Origin: Gymnothorax reevesii
Lineage: Eukaryota > Chordata > Actinopteri > Anguilliformes > Muraenidae
Assembly: GCA_029721435.1 (NCBI GenBank)
Contig: CM056587.1
Coordinates: forward strand, 15,657,667 to 15,721,666
Reading direction: 5' to 3'
DNA length: 64,000 nt
This document shows, one piece after another, positions 24,359 to 37,600 of this stretch (position 1 is its first letter; each line of letters begins with the position of its first letter). Position numbers and translations under genes: made by a program. Below the pieces are notes generated by a model. It had not been told where the DNA came from. It did no database searches and was given only the letters and a program-made list of their open reading frames with translations.

Positions 24359-25672
24359 ATTTGTGATTTTGCTTTTAAGTAAGTACAGGCTTTCAATAAT
24401 TAAGTCATCTTGTTGACTTTTCAAAGGGGGTAATCCCAGGTTCTTAGTTCTTACACTTTTGAAGGCGCAAGGCAAAATTAATTTGTTGTCCCCGCCTTAT
24501 TCTCATGTCTGAAAACTAGTGCTGCTGTTGATGTACTTGTAGGCCCTTAAGTGCAGAGCCTGATCTACAGCGTGAAAAGCACAGTACTTATAGCTTATTA
24601 CAGATTTTCTCCCTGATAATTCACAAATTAATGCAACACTCTGGCACCTCCTGTAAGGTTCAATGAACCCAAAGAGCCGAAGTCAGATCATGGATCTCTC
24701 TCAGCTCATTTGAGGAAAAACTCAGAATGTTGTGTGGACACAAAAATTGAGATCATTGATGTGACACAAAGGGAAATAATTTATTTAGCCTTATATCTGA
24801 TTTTGGTATGAACAGCATTGGTCTTGTGCTCCCAATCTGCAAGATCCGTGGGTTAAGTCTTACTCATGATATCACTGGTGCAACTTCAGTGCGCACATCG
24901 TCGCCTTAAATTTCTACTGCCGATAGAAAGAAATTGTAAAATTTTAATGGAATCAAATGGAGCTTCTCATTCCCACCCATTTCTCATTTTTTAATAATGT
25001 ATGCTAAATTGTGTTTTTCGATTCAAACAGCATCAATATTGCCCGGAGTCCCAACTCTTGCTTTAATAATTTGCTGTGCTGCTGACCATATGTAAATCTG
25101 TGCGTTCTCACCCATATTCGATCAACTTTTATTTATTTACAGTGGTACTCGCACAGCCCGCTGCTGTATCTCACAACTTGGAAAAAAAACTTGGATGCTG
25201 AAAACTGCGTCTGGGTTTCCACATTACTGTTGTAACAAATAACAGAAGCGGCTTCAAACATTTTGGTGAGAAGCATACCTACTCCTGTTGACGCGTGCAA
25301 TCGTTATTTGTCTCCCTCCTAGGAGCAATAATTTACTGTTTGTGAGACGTAAATACATAGGAGGCGCTCGGCATGTCAGCGTAGAATAGAAAACGGATGT
25401 GATTGGTCGTTGTGGTTTCCAAGGTAACGCTTCCTCCATTCCTTTCTCCGATTCGCTGTTCCTAAGTAACGGATTGCGAGATGTTCATTGGTTGTTTTGA
25501 TTGGTAAGGAAACTCAAGGCGCTCAAGAGGTGTGTTGTGTCTAAGGATAATAAAAACGATAGTCAACTACATAATAACAATAGCAACAAAACACTCATCG
25601 ACACCCCGAAGGAAAATCCTGATATTTACCCATCTTTATCTGCATTTCATAAAAAGGGCAAGACTTTGAGAA

Positions 25673-28600
25673 ATGGGCTGTTTCTTTTCGAAGAAATGCA
25701 AGAGAAAATCATCCAAAAAGGATCTTGCTTCCAGGACAACAAATGAGACAGAAAATGCAGTCAGCGACAACGTTGAGGAGGTATCAAAGTACAGTTGGGA
25801 CAAGCGAGAGAAGGTGAGGAGCAGGCTAGTTATCTTGCATTAAAAATGTGCGTATGAGCGAGCTAATCGTGCTAATACACATGCCATGGAAAACAAAGTG
25901 ATCGTGTGGCAATTCAATGCTGCGTAACAGCGGTGGTTGGAGAGAACTCTCCCCATTTTCGCTGAACCTGGCTAGTTAAATTGCAAATGGGCTGGTTTGG
26001 GTATATGATGATTTAACAATGGTGATAGTCGATGTCAGATAATAGCAAACTAGCAAGCTAATATTGTAACTACAGTACACAGTTGAAAAGTTGGCGCACG
26101 TTATATTGGCTGACTATGGTATAATGACCCCCAAGCGCTCCAGTTCGGTCTTGTAGCTAGTTTACTAATCTTGTCAGAGTAATCAGATTAGTCAGCACAC
26201 GCATTGTAAGGTGTTTCTTTTTTAGCCATCTATATTGACTGTCAGTTATTTGGCCTCATCTACAGATAATATATATATATTGCTGTGCCCTTGAATATCA
26301 TGCCAGCTGTTCATAACGCCTGGCAATATAACCGTTGCGCGCTCGTCATCTGTATTTGAAGCGCCCAGCTCAAGTCTGGTGATGCGCTCAAACCAGATCC
26401 AAAGACCGAAGATTTGTCACGTGGTCTATTTCAGGGAATTGTTGAAGGATGAGATCTGCTTATATATCTAGATAGAAAAACTATTTCATAAAATATCACT
26501 CTCCTTAATAGACGAAATTACCCCATCCCCGAACTTGCGAGTTAAATTTGCACAATTTTGCTTGAGTGGTAATTGATGTAATGACAGGCTGTATTTGTCC
26601 GTAAACTAATGAGATTGCTGGTGCTGTATTCCATTGGCGCACATCCGATGGCCCGTACCTCAATGCTACCGTTGACTGGTGGAGATCATTTGAGCTTTGT
26701 TTTATAGCCCCTATTTTACTGCCCCCGTTTTTATTCCGGGACACTACTAGAGTAGCGTTAAATGATTCAAAATAAACAATGCCAATCCTTATTTATCTTA
26801 TATTAGCCTTCTCCAGCCCGTCAGTTCTGCCTGTCTGAAACAGACCGTCTGAACTCCAGCCTGTAAAAGCCCACTTACCTCTGATTTGCGGGATTCCGAA
26901 AGCTTCCCGAGGGGCGGCTCCTATGACGGCGCCCATTTCTTCTGAACATCGCTTCTTTTCTTTGACCGGTATTTTGGTCTCAGAGTATAAACTGTTGATC
27001 TACGAACAGTACTGAACAGTCTGTGGCCTTAGCAATTTGTCGCGGAGATTTCTCTTAAATACGTTAACCTTATTATTTGAATTATTTGAAATTTTGGTCA
27101 CATTTAGTAAGAACCTCCAACATTACAAATATATATGACAAACTAAAAAGAAGCATATACCCCCCTTAAGATTTCCATATTTTTATTCGGGAAAATCTTG
27201 ATACTACTAACACCTGCGCAGGTAATGTGGTCAGTAACTAATGTGGTCACTCGAGGATGTCGTTTGGAGCACCATTTATTCACTTCTGAACTTCCTGTAT
27301 CACCATGGTGGTCTCTCAGTGCTACAAGTATGACCTTCAACAATGACCTTCAGAAGGGCTTTCAGGGGCTTTTCATTAGAGTAAAATATGATAAGCTTAC
27401 TTATGAAACTGTATTTTGTGACTGTGTATCTCACTGTTAATCTGTTGTTGCTCCTGCAGGTGGACCCTAAGGACTTCATGCTGACAGGACTCAAGGATTC
27501 AACGGTTGGCCGCCTGCCAGGCAAACTGAACGGGCAGCAGTTTGTTATACAGGAGTGCGAGAACTGCTGCATCTTTATCCTGGACCACTCTGCCACTGTC
27601 ACCATCGATGACTGCATTAACTGTCGAGTTGTGCTGGGTCCGGTAAAGGGTAGTGTCTTCTTCCGCGACTGCAAGGACATAAAGTGTGTGGTGGCGTGCC
27701 AGCAGTTTCGCACGCGGGACTGCAAAAAGATGGAGGTTTTCCTGAGCTGTGCCACCCAGCCCATCATCGAGTCCTCCACGGGCATGAAGTTCAGCTGCTT
27801 CCAGTACTACTACCCCGAGCTGGCCACCCAGTTCAGTGGTGCTGGCTTAAGCGTCTTCAATAACAACTGGAGCAACATACACGACTTCACTCCGGTTTCT
27901 GGGGAGACAAATTGGAACTTGCTTCCTGAGACCAGCTCAGTCTTAGACTACGTCCCCCTGCCAGACCCTGAATCTGAGTTTAAATCTGTGCGGATCTCCA
28001 CTGACCTAAAACACAGCGTTGTACCCCTGACCCGTGGGGGGAGGCATAAAACAAGTGATGAATCTTGCCTTTTCATGTTCTTTCCTGGGAATCAGGCAGC
28101 CTCTGATGCCCGTAAACTCATCGATGAGGTGAGAATGGGCCATTGAAACTGGACTCCCAATTCCCTCTGTGTCACCTCCACTTCTCAGAACATTTAGGGC
28201 TGGTTTTACTGGTTCAGAATAAACATTGTCATGGACTTAATTCAGTTCTTACTGTAGATTCTTCATACAATACAAATTTTAGTCCCGCCTAAACTGAATC
28301 TATGAAATCTGTACTGCTTAAGTTGAAAGACCAATGACTCACTTCTGGTTCTGATTGTAGTTAGTTGATGTGCCATTGCTGTGTGGGTCGCTCGAAGTTA
28401 TTGGAAGATTCAGTTGGAGAAGACTCCATGTTCATTGCTATCTAGCAATTGCAGCTAGTTGATTGAGCGTTCTTAGTGGCTGTCACTGCCAAATCAGACT
28501 TCTTCCAACTCCACGTCACGCATGATTTATTGTGAAGGAGCAAAGTTTATAAGTAGCTGGTTCCACCTCATGTTTCAGATGAGAACCAGAGATTTTTATG

Positions 28601-31215
28601 GTTGGGTAACAGTTGCAGCATGAGTACTGCTGTTGCAGACGATTGGATTTTCCACAGTGGGGTAGGAATTGGAAATGCCAAGCATCACATTTTTCTGTAA
28701 AATATTAATAGATGGTGATGATCATAAATGCATCATGTTCTTTTCTTGTTAATTCTGTTTCAACTCACCCAGGCCTGACTACTTAAAATCTACATAATTT
28801 TAAATTTATTAGGAGTTAAAAAAAAATCACGTCAAAATGCCTCATTCGGCCTAAATAAATGAACTATTATTCATGAAACCAATAAATATGTTTTACAGAG
28901 AATGTTTAAAGAATACGTTTTACATCACTGACCACCATGTGATTGAGTTTCAGCTACATCTGAGATGGTGGATATCATAACCTTATTTTTGCAGGTGACA
29001 CAGAATATCCTTTTTAAGTTGCATGGTCAAAATACCTTCAGCCAGAGAGGCTTGATGGCACAGTATGTGGGTATTATTTTGAGAAACTGACCATATGTTC
29101 CACTCAGAAAAAACTATAATCATTAATCTAAAATACAAATGAAGGTACTCTCTCTGTTCACTTTCATCTGTATGATTAATTTGCACCATATTTTCTGTTT
29201 TTGTCCTCATGCTAAAATAGGTTACCCAGAAGGGGTTTGTTCTCATTCAAACCAAGGAGGTGTCAATGCGCCCTGAAGATGTCAGGAGGGTGTTTCAGAA
29301 CAACTCTGAAGACCTGGCAGAATTGATAACTAAAGGTTTGTTTGTAGAGACACAGTTTCAGATGAACCGAATATATGTAAATACGACATGGCCGTATGTA
29401 TGCATTGCTCTCAAAGATTAACTGCTTAAGTTTTAACTTTTCATTTGTTTTCCCCAAGGTTGGTCCAAAGTCAGAAAAGGCATTTTTTTCCATATTGTAG
29501 GACAAGGTCACATACATATTCCTTATCCACTGATTGCCGCGCTTCACTAAAGCGACATCACACTTGTATTGAGAGAATTATTCAAAATGGGCCTGAAGTT
29601 CCCCAGGTTTGAATACCGCAGCTGCATTTGACGGGCCCATAGGTTTTATGAGGTTAAGGCCATAGTCTTCATTGTGTATTGACAAAGGCATTTTATTTTT
29701 TTATAATGCTGGGGCATCCAATGTTATCTGGAAAGGGCTGGTTTGGGTGCTGGTTTTTGCTTTATCTCAGCTCTGCAAAACCTTGTTCAAGTAATTAATG
29801 AATCACGGTCTTCAATAGGCATAGTGAAGTAGAATCAGATGTCTATTTGTCTGTGTAAAACAAAGGGCAGCACTCATTTGCTGTTTTCAGAGAAAACTGG
29901 ATTCCTCTGATGTAGTGCCTTTCATTTTATCTTCTGAAACTGCTTTTCAGTCGAGTGAGCAAGCTGAATTCTACCACCGTTAATAAGCAGTGCACAGCAC
30001 CCTCCCTGGTAGACAGTGATACAGTATCATGAAAGAGTACTAGCCCCTACCAGCTTTCCTTTTTTCCTTGACTGATGCATATCAGATGGATCTGCTCCAT
30101 TTATGCAGATTACACACTGTCAAATAAAAAATTTGAAAAAAAAAAAAACTAAGACTAACAAACAGTGGAATCTGAATCATACATCAAGCAGAAGAGTTTT
30201 TTTTGTCAAAGGCAATCCCTCTTTATTGCTTTTTTTATCTATTATGCAATGTTTTGGAAACGGCTCTCTCTAGTGTCTAATGCAATAACTACATTACTGA
30301 GTGAAGTTCTGCATAAATGAGAGGGATGGATCAATTCACTTGTGGTGTAATTCACTTCAGTGTGAAACCTCTAATGACTCTGATTGGACGGTTTGCACTT
30401 TAGGCCCTCCGCTTTATATGCTCAGCATAATAAATTTAAGTCAGCTGTGTGCGTTTGTGCACAAGGTGATGGGCAGAAAGGATAACCAGTCAGAGATAAT
30501 GGATAAAAGTGCATAATCCTCCTGAGTTCAGCTGTCAAAGATTAGCATTTATGCTTGTTGGTTGACCGATTTGACCTTTACAGTCTGTTTTCAATTTTAG
30601 TCTGCGGTTATTTGTGTTACTGTGGTAACATTTGTAAAGAAAGTTTTACGATTTTGATTTTTATTGTAGGTGGCGAACATTGATTCAGTGTATATTTTTG
30701 ACTGGTTTTTAATTTTATTTGGGATATTACGAACTACATCACTTGTTAGCAAGTTAACCAAATGATTTTGTCCATTGTCTGTATATATGTATGGGTTTGT
30801 TTTTGTGCAAGAAAAGTTCAAGGCCTGTTAACCCGTTTCCAAACCAGAATGGCATAGATTTACATGGAAATAATCTTTTTATGAGCTGTAGAATATGTGA
30901 GGAATAATTGTCAAGTTGTTTCAGGTCCAGTGGTGGCAATGGAATTGAATGGAGAGGGTGTGGTTGATGCATGCAGGAAAATTTCCATTGAAGTGTTCAA
31001 GGGAACTAAGGTACAGCGCCTGGTATTCTCCATATTCCATAATATATTTGATCAGTGTGTGGACCTTATGTGGTTCGCATTATAAATCGTAAAAGTGGAA
31101 TTAATGCCTTTAAATTGTTTTTTTTCCTCAGGTATTTGTTTCAGAAAGCAGGAACACCTCCCAGGGTGACGTGGACAACTTCTTCAATTTTGCAGATATG
31201 CAGATGGGATTATGA
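25673..31215 (+). CDS. rp2: RP2, ARL3 GTPase-activating protein (retinitis pigmentosa 2 homologue), complete, 5 exons
   Basis: Activates GTP hydrolysis on the small GTPase ARL3 and thereby helps release lipidated cargo into cilia; loss causes X-linked retinitis pigmentosa in humans. Exons: 25673-25813, 27460-28128, 29221-29335, 30925-31010, 31132-31215. They sum to 1,095 nt, or 364 codons plus TGA, with consistent phases and GT-AG introns. The start ATG gives MGCFFS, the myristoyl/palmitoyl signal of RP2. Exon 2 carries almost the whole TBCC (C-CAP) beta-helix domain (about 48-195) with repeated Cys/Asp turns. The arginine finger equivalent to human Arg118 is Arg131 (QQFR), and the partner Glu is Glu151. 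Exons 2-5 encode the C-terminal NDPK-like domain, ending ADMQMGL (human ends ADIQMGI). It is about 14 residues longer than human RP2 (350), mostly in the linker after the acylation signal. Divergent to ppef2. Confidence 0.97.
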
Positions 31216-34200
31216 GTTCTTAAAAGCCAGAAGTAAAAATCACTTTTTTGTGCTAATAAGTTTTAAATGCCAGTATTTTGCATTCCCACACAGTATGAGC
31301 TTGAATGAAGCCATTTCTGTTTCATTGCTACATTCACTGAAAGTAAAACAATCACACTAACAGGATCCAAAAAGTTTTTTATGAGTAATTGTACAGTCAG
31401 TAATTGAATGTCATTTTCCTACAGTTCTCTGCTTGTTAGATGTTATCGTTAAATGTCAGTTATATCCTTTTGTGAGTGTATTTATATTCCAGTCCCAATA
31501 AGTTGTACATGACTGTGTTTTACATGAGCCAATTTACTGGAACCTACAGAGACGCTCAGATTTTCCATTTGATTTCAGTACTTTTTGTTTTAATATACTG
31601 ACATTATTGACTGTAGCCTGCTATTTGTTGACTATGACATTTTGAGGCATTGCTAGAGAGCTTTGGAAGTAGGAAAGAAAATTTTATTTTGAATATATTT
31701 TGAATTTCTTATGTATAATTTTTTTTGTTTGTGTACAACATTCGTATTGGTCAGAGCTGTGTTTATATAGCATAATTATTGGTTTATAGATGTATGTAAA
31801 TGTTCATCTTCTTCAGATTTAATTATGCTTTTGGTTCGCTACCTCTGTTCCTACTTTTAAGATGTTTCATTGCTGAGTGGTGTAGTATTAATTGTCTGAT
31901 CATTATTCTGTGGTGAATTCGAGTTTTTTTTTTTTTTTTTCTTGTTAAACTTACTCTGTATCATTGTACAAAGTATATTGTATACAATCAAATTCAAGCC
32001 CTGTTTTTTTCCTCCTGTTTTTGGTTTGTTCTACACTTGAGTGCTTCATTTTTTAAGTTATTTATTGGTTAAGGAGTCTGCGCATATCAGGCCAGTCTCA
32101 GCTGCTGATTGAATGGAAATTCCAAAAACCCGAAGACACTTTGTCTCTCGAGCTGAAGTTTGTGTTTTGGCACAATCATAGCAGACCAAATTCATATAGG
32201 CACTTTTATTAAGCATAATGCTGTTTTTTTGTGCGTGTTTCATATTTGTATATAGTTATTTTGTAGAACTGAATTATGAGTGCGATGAACAGTAAACTTT
32301 TTATGTCCTTTGTTGTTTGGATCCATGCCGTGTATTCATTAGGAGCCGGGCAGCCTCAGCTGCCAGGACCCTAGTATTATCCTGCATATTCTTCTTCTTC
32401 TTCTTCTTTTTACGGGGAAATCCTACTTCCCATGCGCGAAAAATCGCCAAACTTTGCAGAAAGGTTCAGTCCCATGCCAGATTGTCTCAGCTGCATGAAC
32501 AGGCCAATAGTCTTGATGGTGGCGCTATAGCAAGCCTCTAAATTTTTCAATTTTGTAAATTCACAACAAATCAACCATATGTGCTACAGATTTGCAACTT
32601 TAACCGAAATGTAGCCCCAATACTGAAGAAACTTTTGTACATATAAACCTATTGCAAATTATAAAGTGCATCACTGTTGTATACTTTTACAAAAAAAACC
32701 CTTTTACAAAAACTGTAAAACTTATTAAACCTATCTCCTCCCACAATTTTTGCTCAATTGACACCAAACTTGCTACAGAGCATCTTCAGACTGTCCTACA
32801 CAAACGATTCACACAGATTTTTGATTTATCAAATATTGAGCCTACAGTACATCAGAATGTTTGGCTGTAAACAGTATTGTAAACATATACTTGCAAATTC
32901 TTGCTAAATACATTTTAAATGTTCATTAAAAAAATTACAAAATTTTATTTTTAGAGTCATGGTAGATGATGTTTGGAAACACCTCAATCTCAAATTTTTT
33001 TTTACTGCATTTTGAATTTCGCTCTCATGCGAACAATTGGAGTCAGTGCAAAAGTGGAATTTTTAAACATCAGTTTTTCACTTATGGAGCCATTAATCAT
33101 TGTTAAAAACAAATTATCAACTTCTCCATGCTGTCTAGATGCAATTTGTGTATTTTCGGATTTTTGTCTTAATAACTGAATTTTTGACAGCTGTTTGAAA
33201 TCTGCCTTTACACGCTAACAGCTGCTGTCTTGCACACAGGTGACTGGCTTAGTCAATTTGTGAAGCTACATGAGATATTTCCATTTGCCAATTAGCTCAA
33301 TAAGATCGAGCATAGTCACTTGTGCCAGAAATTGAGTTAAAGCCTCAACTAACGTAAAATGCACATAAGAATGCCACCTTTTTTCATCATCAGCACTCTG
33401 CCTGTTGCTCAGAATAGCCTAATTTTGCCTAAAATTTTCAGTTTTTCTGACAAATTTCGCTACCTATCAAAATATGCTACCTCGCGGTTCTGCGCTTGCG
33501 CAAACCTAAAATCTCGGGCTGTTTCCTCGCTCATATCTTAAGTAACTTCAAAAATCATAATTTTCAGTGTGCATTTCGACCTGTAAGCGTACATATATTT
33601 GCATGTACACGCTGAGTTTTCCTGAAAATTCAGAAATTATAAGATAATGGCGTATATGGGCATATATATTTGAACAAACATATCCAACTCGTTATAAAAT
33701 TTGCTGTAAACTGATTCATATTGCAATATCAAAGCGAAAACAAAGACTGTACGATCGCTTTGCATTACGTCAGCATTTTTTGACAAGGGAGCAAAATTTG
33801 ACAGAACACCGGCCCCGATCATTGCTGCGCAGCAGCTATAATTACATTTAGGCTATTACAGAATAGCTTCTATTGAGGGAACTACTTGCACCAGATCCAG
33901 AGAAATCGGGGTTCATATTGATGTGTCGGGACTGAAGTTCACAATAAAGACATCCCGTAATTGCGCGCTCAGACCATTAATTCCAATAATTGTTATTAGT
34001 TTTCTGACTTATGGAAAATGTTCACTGAAGCTCCATTAAAATCATGGACGAGGACGTCACGTCAGTTGCTACAGCAACTACATACAGTTGCTAAAAGCTT
34101 TAGCAACCAGCAGGACGGCTAGGCTTTTCCCGTGAAACATATTAGCCGGCCACCAGAATGTGGGGCGCGTAGTTTGGTTGGTTGATTCCTCTGGCTGGTT

Positions 34201-34648
34201 TCACAGAGGAGTCCGACCGCCCGTCTATCGACGAGACACTGTTCACCTGCGGCTCTGTGCTGTCAAATTGTGTCCTCTTGAGCAGGTCGCGATAATGGCC
34301 AGCGGGCTGCAAGGATTTGGCTAGCGAGGTCAAATATGTGGCAGTGCTCAGCAATTCTTAATTTGTCGGTGCACAGTGAGAACAGCCATTTTACTTAGCT
34401 AGCTGGCTAAATGACTGGTCCTATTGCATTGTTAGCCATGTTAGCTGGCTAGATTGACTTGTAAAACATATGCTAGATCCCTGAATTACGCCAGCTATGA
34501 TTGGCGCCCCAACTTTGTAAATAGACATTTATGTTTTGTATATGTCAACGTAGAAATTAATTTAATCTATTCAATAACTTGCACGCTGTAGTAAAGGTAG
34601 TTCCTGACTGCTGACTAGCTAGCTGAGGTTAGCTTGCAGAGTCTCATA
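31216..34648. other. Intergenic region between rp2 and tubgcp5
   Basis: Holds the rp2 3' untranslated region (no canonical AATAAA recognised close by), a repeat-derived block at about 32.34-33.84 kb and the tubgcp5 5' region. A 71-codon antisense open frame at 34142-34354 starts with TTG and matches no family known to me. Confidence 0.55.
32340..33845. mobile_element. Possible palindrome-headed repeat element
   Basis: The left end has a short palindromic head (GCCGGGCAGCCTCAGCTGCC) followed by (CTT)n and a body containing GCCAAACTTTGCAGAAAGGT and ACACCAAACTTGCTACAGAG. The right end has the palindrome TTGCTGCGCAGCAGCTATAA. It resembles the fish repeats with a hairpin head and a 'TTATTCTTCTTCTTC' spacer. 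Ends are approximate. Confidence 0.4.
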
Positions 34649-37600
34649 ATGGCTCACTTGACGGATTTTGAAAAAGAGGTGGATGCAGGTGTCAAGCAAC
34701 TGATAAAGCACATTTGCCGGATAGAAGACGAGGAGGACCAGAATTTTGAACTGGCGTTGAAATTCGTATGGTCAAACTTTAGGTGAGGTCTATTATCGCC
34801 TGTCAAGCTCCTTTAATACCTAACGTTACTAACTTTTCTGATGGTGTTCCTATTCCGTATTTATTGAAGCTATTCATTTGGTCGAATCAATGATAAATGA
34901 TCAGTGGAGGCTTTTATATATATATATATATATATAGATTTTTTTTTTTTTTGCATTATTTCACAGGTTCCATCGTTTTCTCGATGTCAACAGTCACAAA
35001 GTGCAACGTTCTGTTAATGGGTAGGTACAGTTGCCCTAAACCAACCAATGATAACTAGTGTTGGTCATTTTGACTACGGTGTTGCATAATTTAGTTATTA
35101 CTAAGGATTTCTTTTTAAAGGATTTATGAAAAGCTTATGGTTCACTCGGACTTGAGCAAAGCGCAGAGTTGGATGGCACTGACTGAGGAGTTCCTGAGTT
35201 CACCGTTACCTGGCGTGGAAGGATCCAAGGTGCGCAACTAAAGCGGATGAACTGTACGTGTGTCTGGAGACAGAGCGTCATCCTTTGGAGGTTTATTGCA
35301 GATCGGACATGATGATGAAAATATTAGAAAATTTTTAAAATCCAGACAATTAGCAAGTGAGCAAACTAAGAACTTGCCGCAGAAGTTTCTGATATCTGTG
35401 ACTATTCGTTCATTTTAAACCAATGTAAAAAAAAAAAAGAAACTGTATATTTTGTCTTTTCTCGTGTACCAAAAGGTTGACGGCCGGTCTCTGGACGCAA
35501 GTTCCACAGCGGGTTATCATGACATGATGCGTCCCCTGCCAGTGCCTTAGCGGCCTGTCTCTAACTACCTGCTGTTATTCCTTTCTACTGTTTACTCTTC
35601 AGACTGATGTTCATCACAGCATCCTGGCTTTGTTACTTTATCTCTCTGACTCTCCATCCAACTCTAACTACATTGAGAGACCCAGAAGGAAAGAGTTGGG
35701 TGAGCATATTTAAAAAAATTGTTTGTAGACATCGGTCACCCCTTATTGTTATACCAATAGTAAATGTTTATAAGACCATATTTTATTGCTTTTATATGCT
35801 AACATATTCAGAGAAGGAAGATGACTTTGACTGGGGAAAATATCTGATGGAAGGAGAAGAGATTGAAAATGGCCCCTATCCTGATACACCTGTGAGTTAT
35901 CTTTGACTAGCAGTATAATTTGGATGCTGTGAACTCTGTCGTCTATCATCTGTGAACAATTTGGCCTGTAACTGCCAACGGTCACAAATATTGATCAAAT
36001 TGACAAAACCTGGGATGCAACATCTTTTGCACATCAATTACTTTTGTATTGGATTTCAGCCCTGCACCCCCTAAAGTGGGTGTGCCAGGGTGGTCATATT
36101 AAAAAAACTGAAGTGAAAAACTTGAATCTCTAGTTTTAATTATGCCATTGGGGTTTCTTGTCATATGTGAAGGGGAAAAGGGTGATGTTCAGAACTGACT
36201 TTTATAGCTTCATATTTGAGAGAGAGAGATATGAGCGATGTTTGATGCTCTTCAAATTACTGTTCCTTAGGAATGGTCAGAGGATGAAAGTGAGGAAGAA
36301 GACAGCCAGGTTTCCTTCAGCAGAGAGGATTCTGGGATACAGGTGGACAGGACACCTCAGGAGGACCAAGACCAGACTAAGAAGCCTGTTCAGGCCACTT
36401 GGACAGGTGCGAGTTTGGTCTCATATTTGTGCTCATTGGATCCTGTCCTGGGCTTTAAATTTTCCCGGCCAAAGTTGACTTAGTTGCAACTATAACTCTT
36501 AAAGAGGCATGAAGGCATGGCATTATTTTCTTTCGGGTTAGATTCAGCAATTAAAAGTCTTAATAGCTTAATGGTGTGGTACTCAGATTGAACATGAGTT
36601 CTTATCTACTATTCGGACCCATTCTAAGAAACATTGAATGTCTATATCATGAGTATCTTTTCAGATTTAAGATCATGCTCTAGTTGCATAGAATTCATAG
36701 AATTTTATACCTAAATTTGCTGTGATGTCAGTACCTTTTGTATTTTTACTGCAGTGTAAATTGTGGGATTATAGTTATGTTATATGTGGGGTTACAGTTG
36801 TGTAATTTATTTGGCATTATGGTAGTGTTTTCTGTGATGTTACAGGTGCATAAATTGTGAGGTTCTGATTCATACGATGTGTAGGGTTACGGTTATGTAA
36901 TTTCTTGGGTTACGGCTGAGCTGTTTGTTATGTTACAGCTGTGTAACTAGTGACGTTCTGGTTGTGTGTTTATTTTGGATTACGGTAAGGGATGTGGGAT
37001 CTTGGCCAATCAATCAATTGATCATTTGACTGCTCCAAGACTGATTCATACTGATGATTTACACAGAAATATTTCACCAATATTCTAATTCACCTGTGTG
37101 CAAACTAGTCTTGTGTTTGCCACGAGGTGGCGACAACATGATCAAAACTCGTTAACGTATTAACACAAAGTGATGTAGAAGAAGTATCATTCACAGATAC
37201 AGATTAGACTAGTGATGGTAATTGAGGCTCTTTGAAGGTAGCTGGAATTATGGCTGCAGTCTTTTTTTGGGGGTGGGGGCTACTAGCATGGTTACTAAGT
37301 TTAGCTATATACAAAATAATCACTAGGATAAAGAGTGGGTTAGATTTGATTAGATGCATACTTCGACATCCCTTCAACACAATTTATTTTCACTTGTTTG
37401 GAGTAGGTTCAGCAGCACTAGCTAACTTACTGATATTGTCAGACCTTATATCATTAGGTAATGTTACTTAAGTGAAGTGTAGGTGTTATGTAGCTAACAT
37501 TACCATCATCTTAAGAGTATGAGTGAACCCCACACTTCCTTGCTAGTTCAGTTTTCATGCTGCTGTTATATCCAACGCGAAAGTTATCTTGATTTTTATT

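Larger units (their letters stand above)
19026..25672. other. Intergenic region between divergent ppef2 and rp2
   Basis: Contains the unseen promoters of both genes. It also holds a degenerate piggyBac-like fragment near 20.0 kb, a two-copy diverged tandem at about 20.3-20.56 kb and an inactive Tc1-like transposon at 22.9-24.4 kb. The remainder is AT-rich with no supportable gene. Confidence 0.6.

Noticed and set aside
27300..27785. 161-codon open frame on the minus strand across rp2 exon 2
   Set aside because: It is the antisense shadow of a long, GC-richer coding exon whose plus-strand frame is unmistakably RP2.
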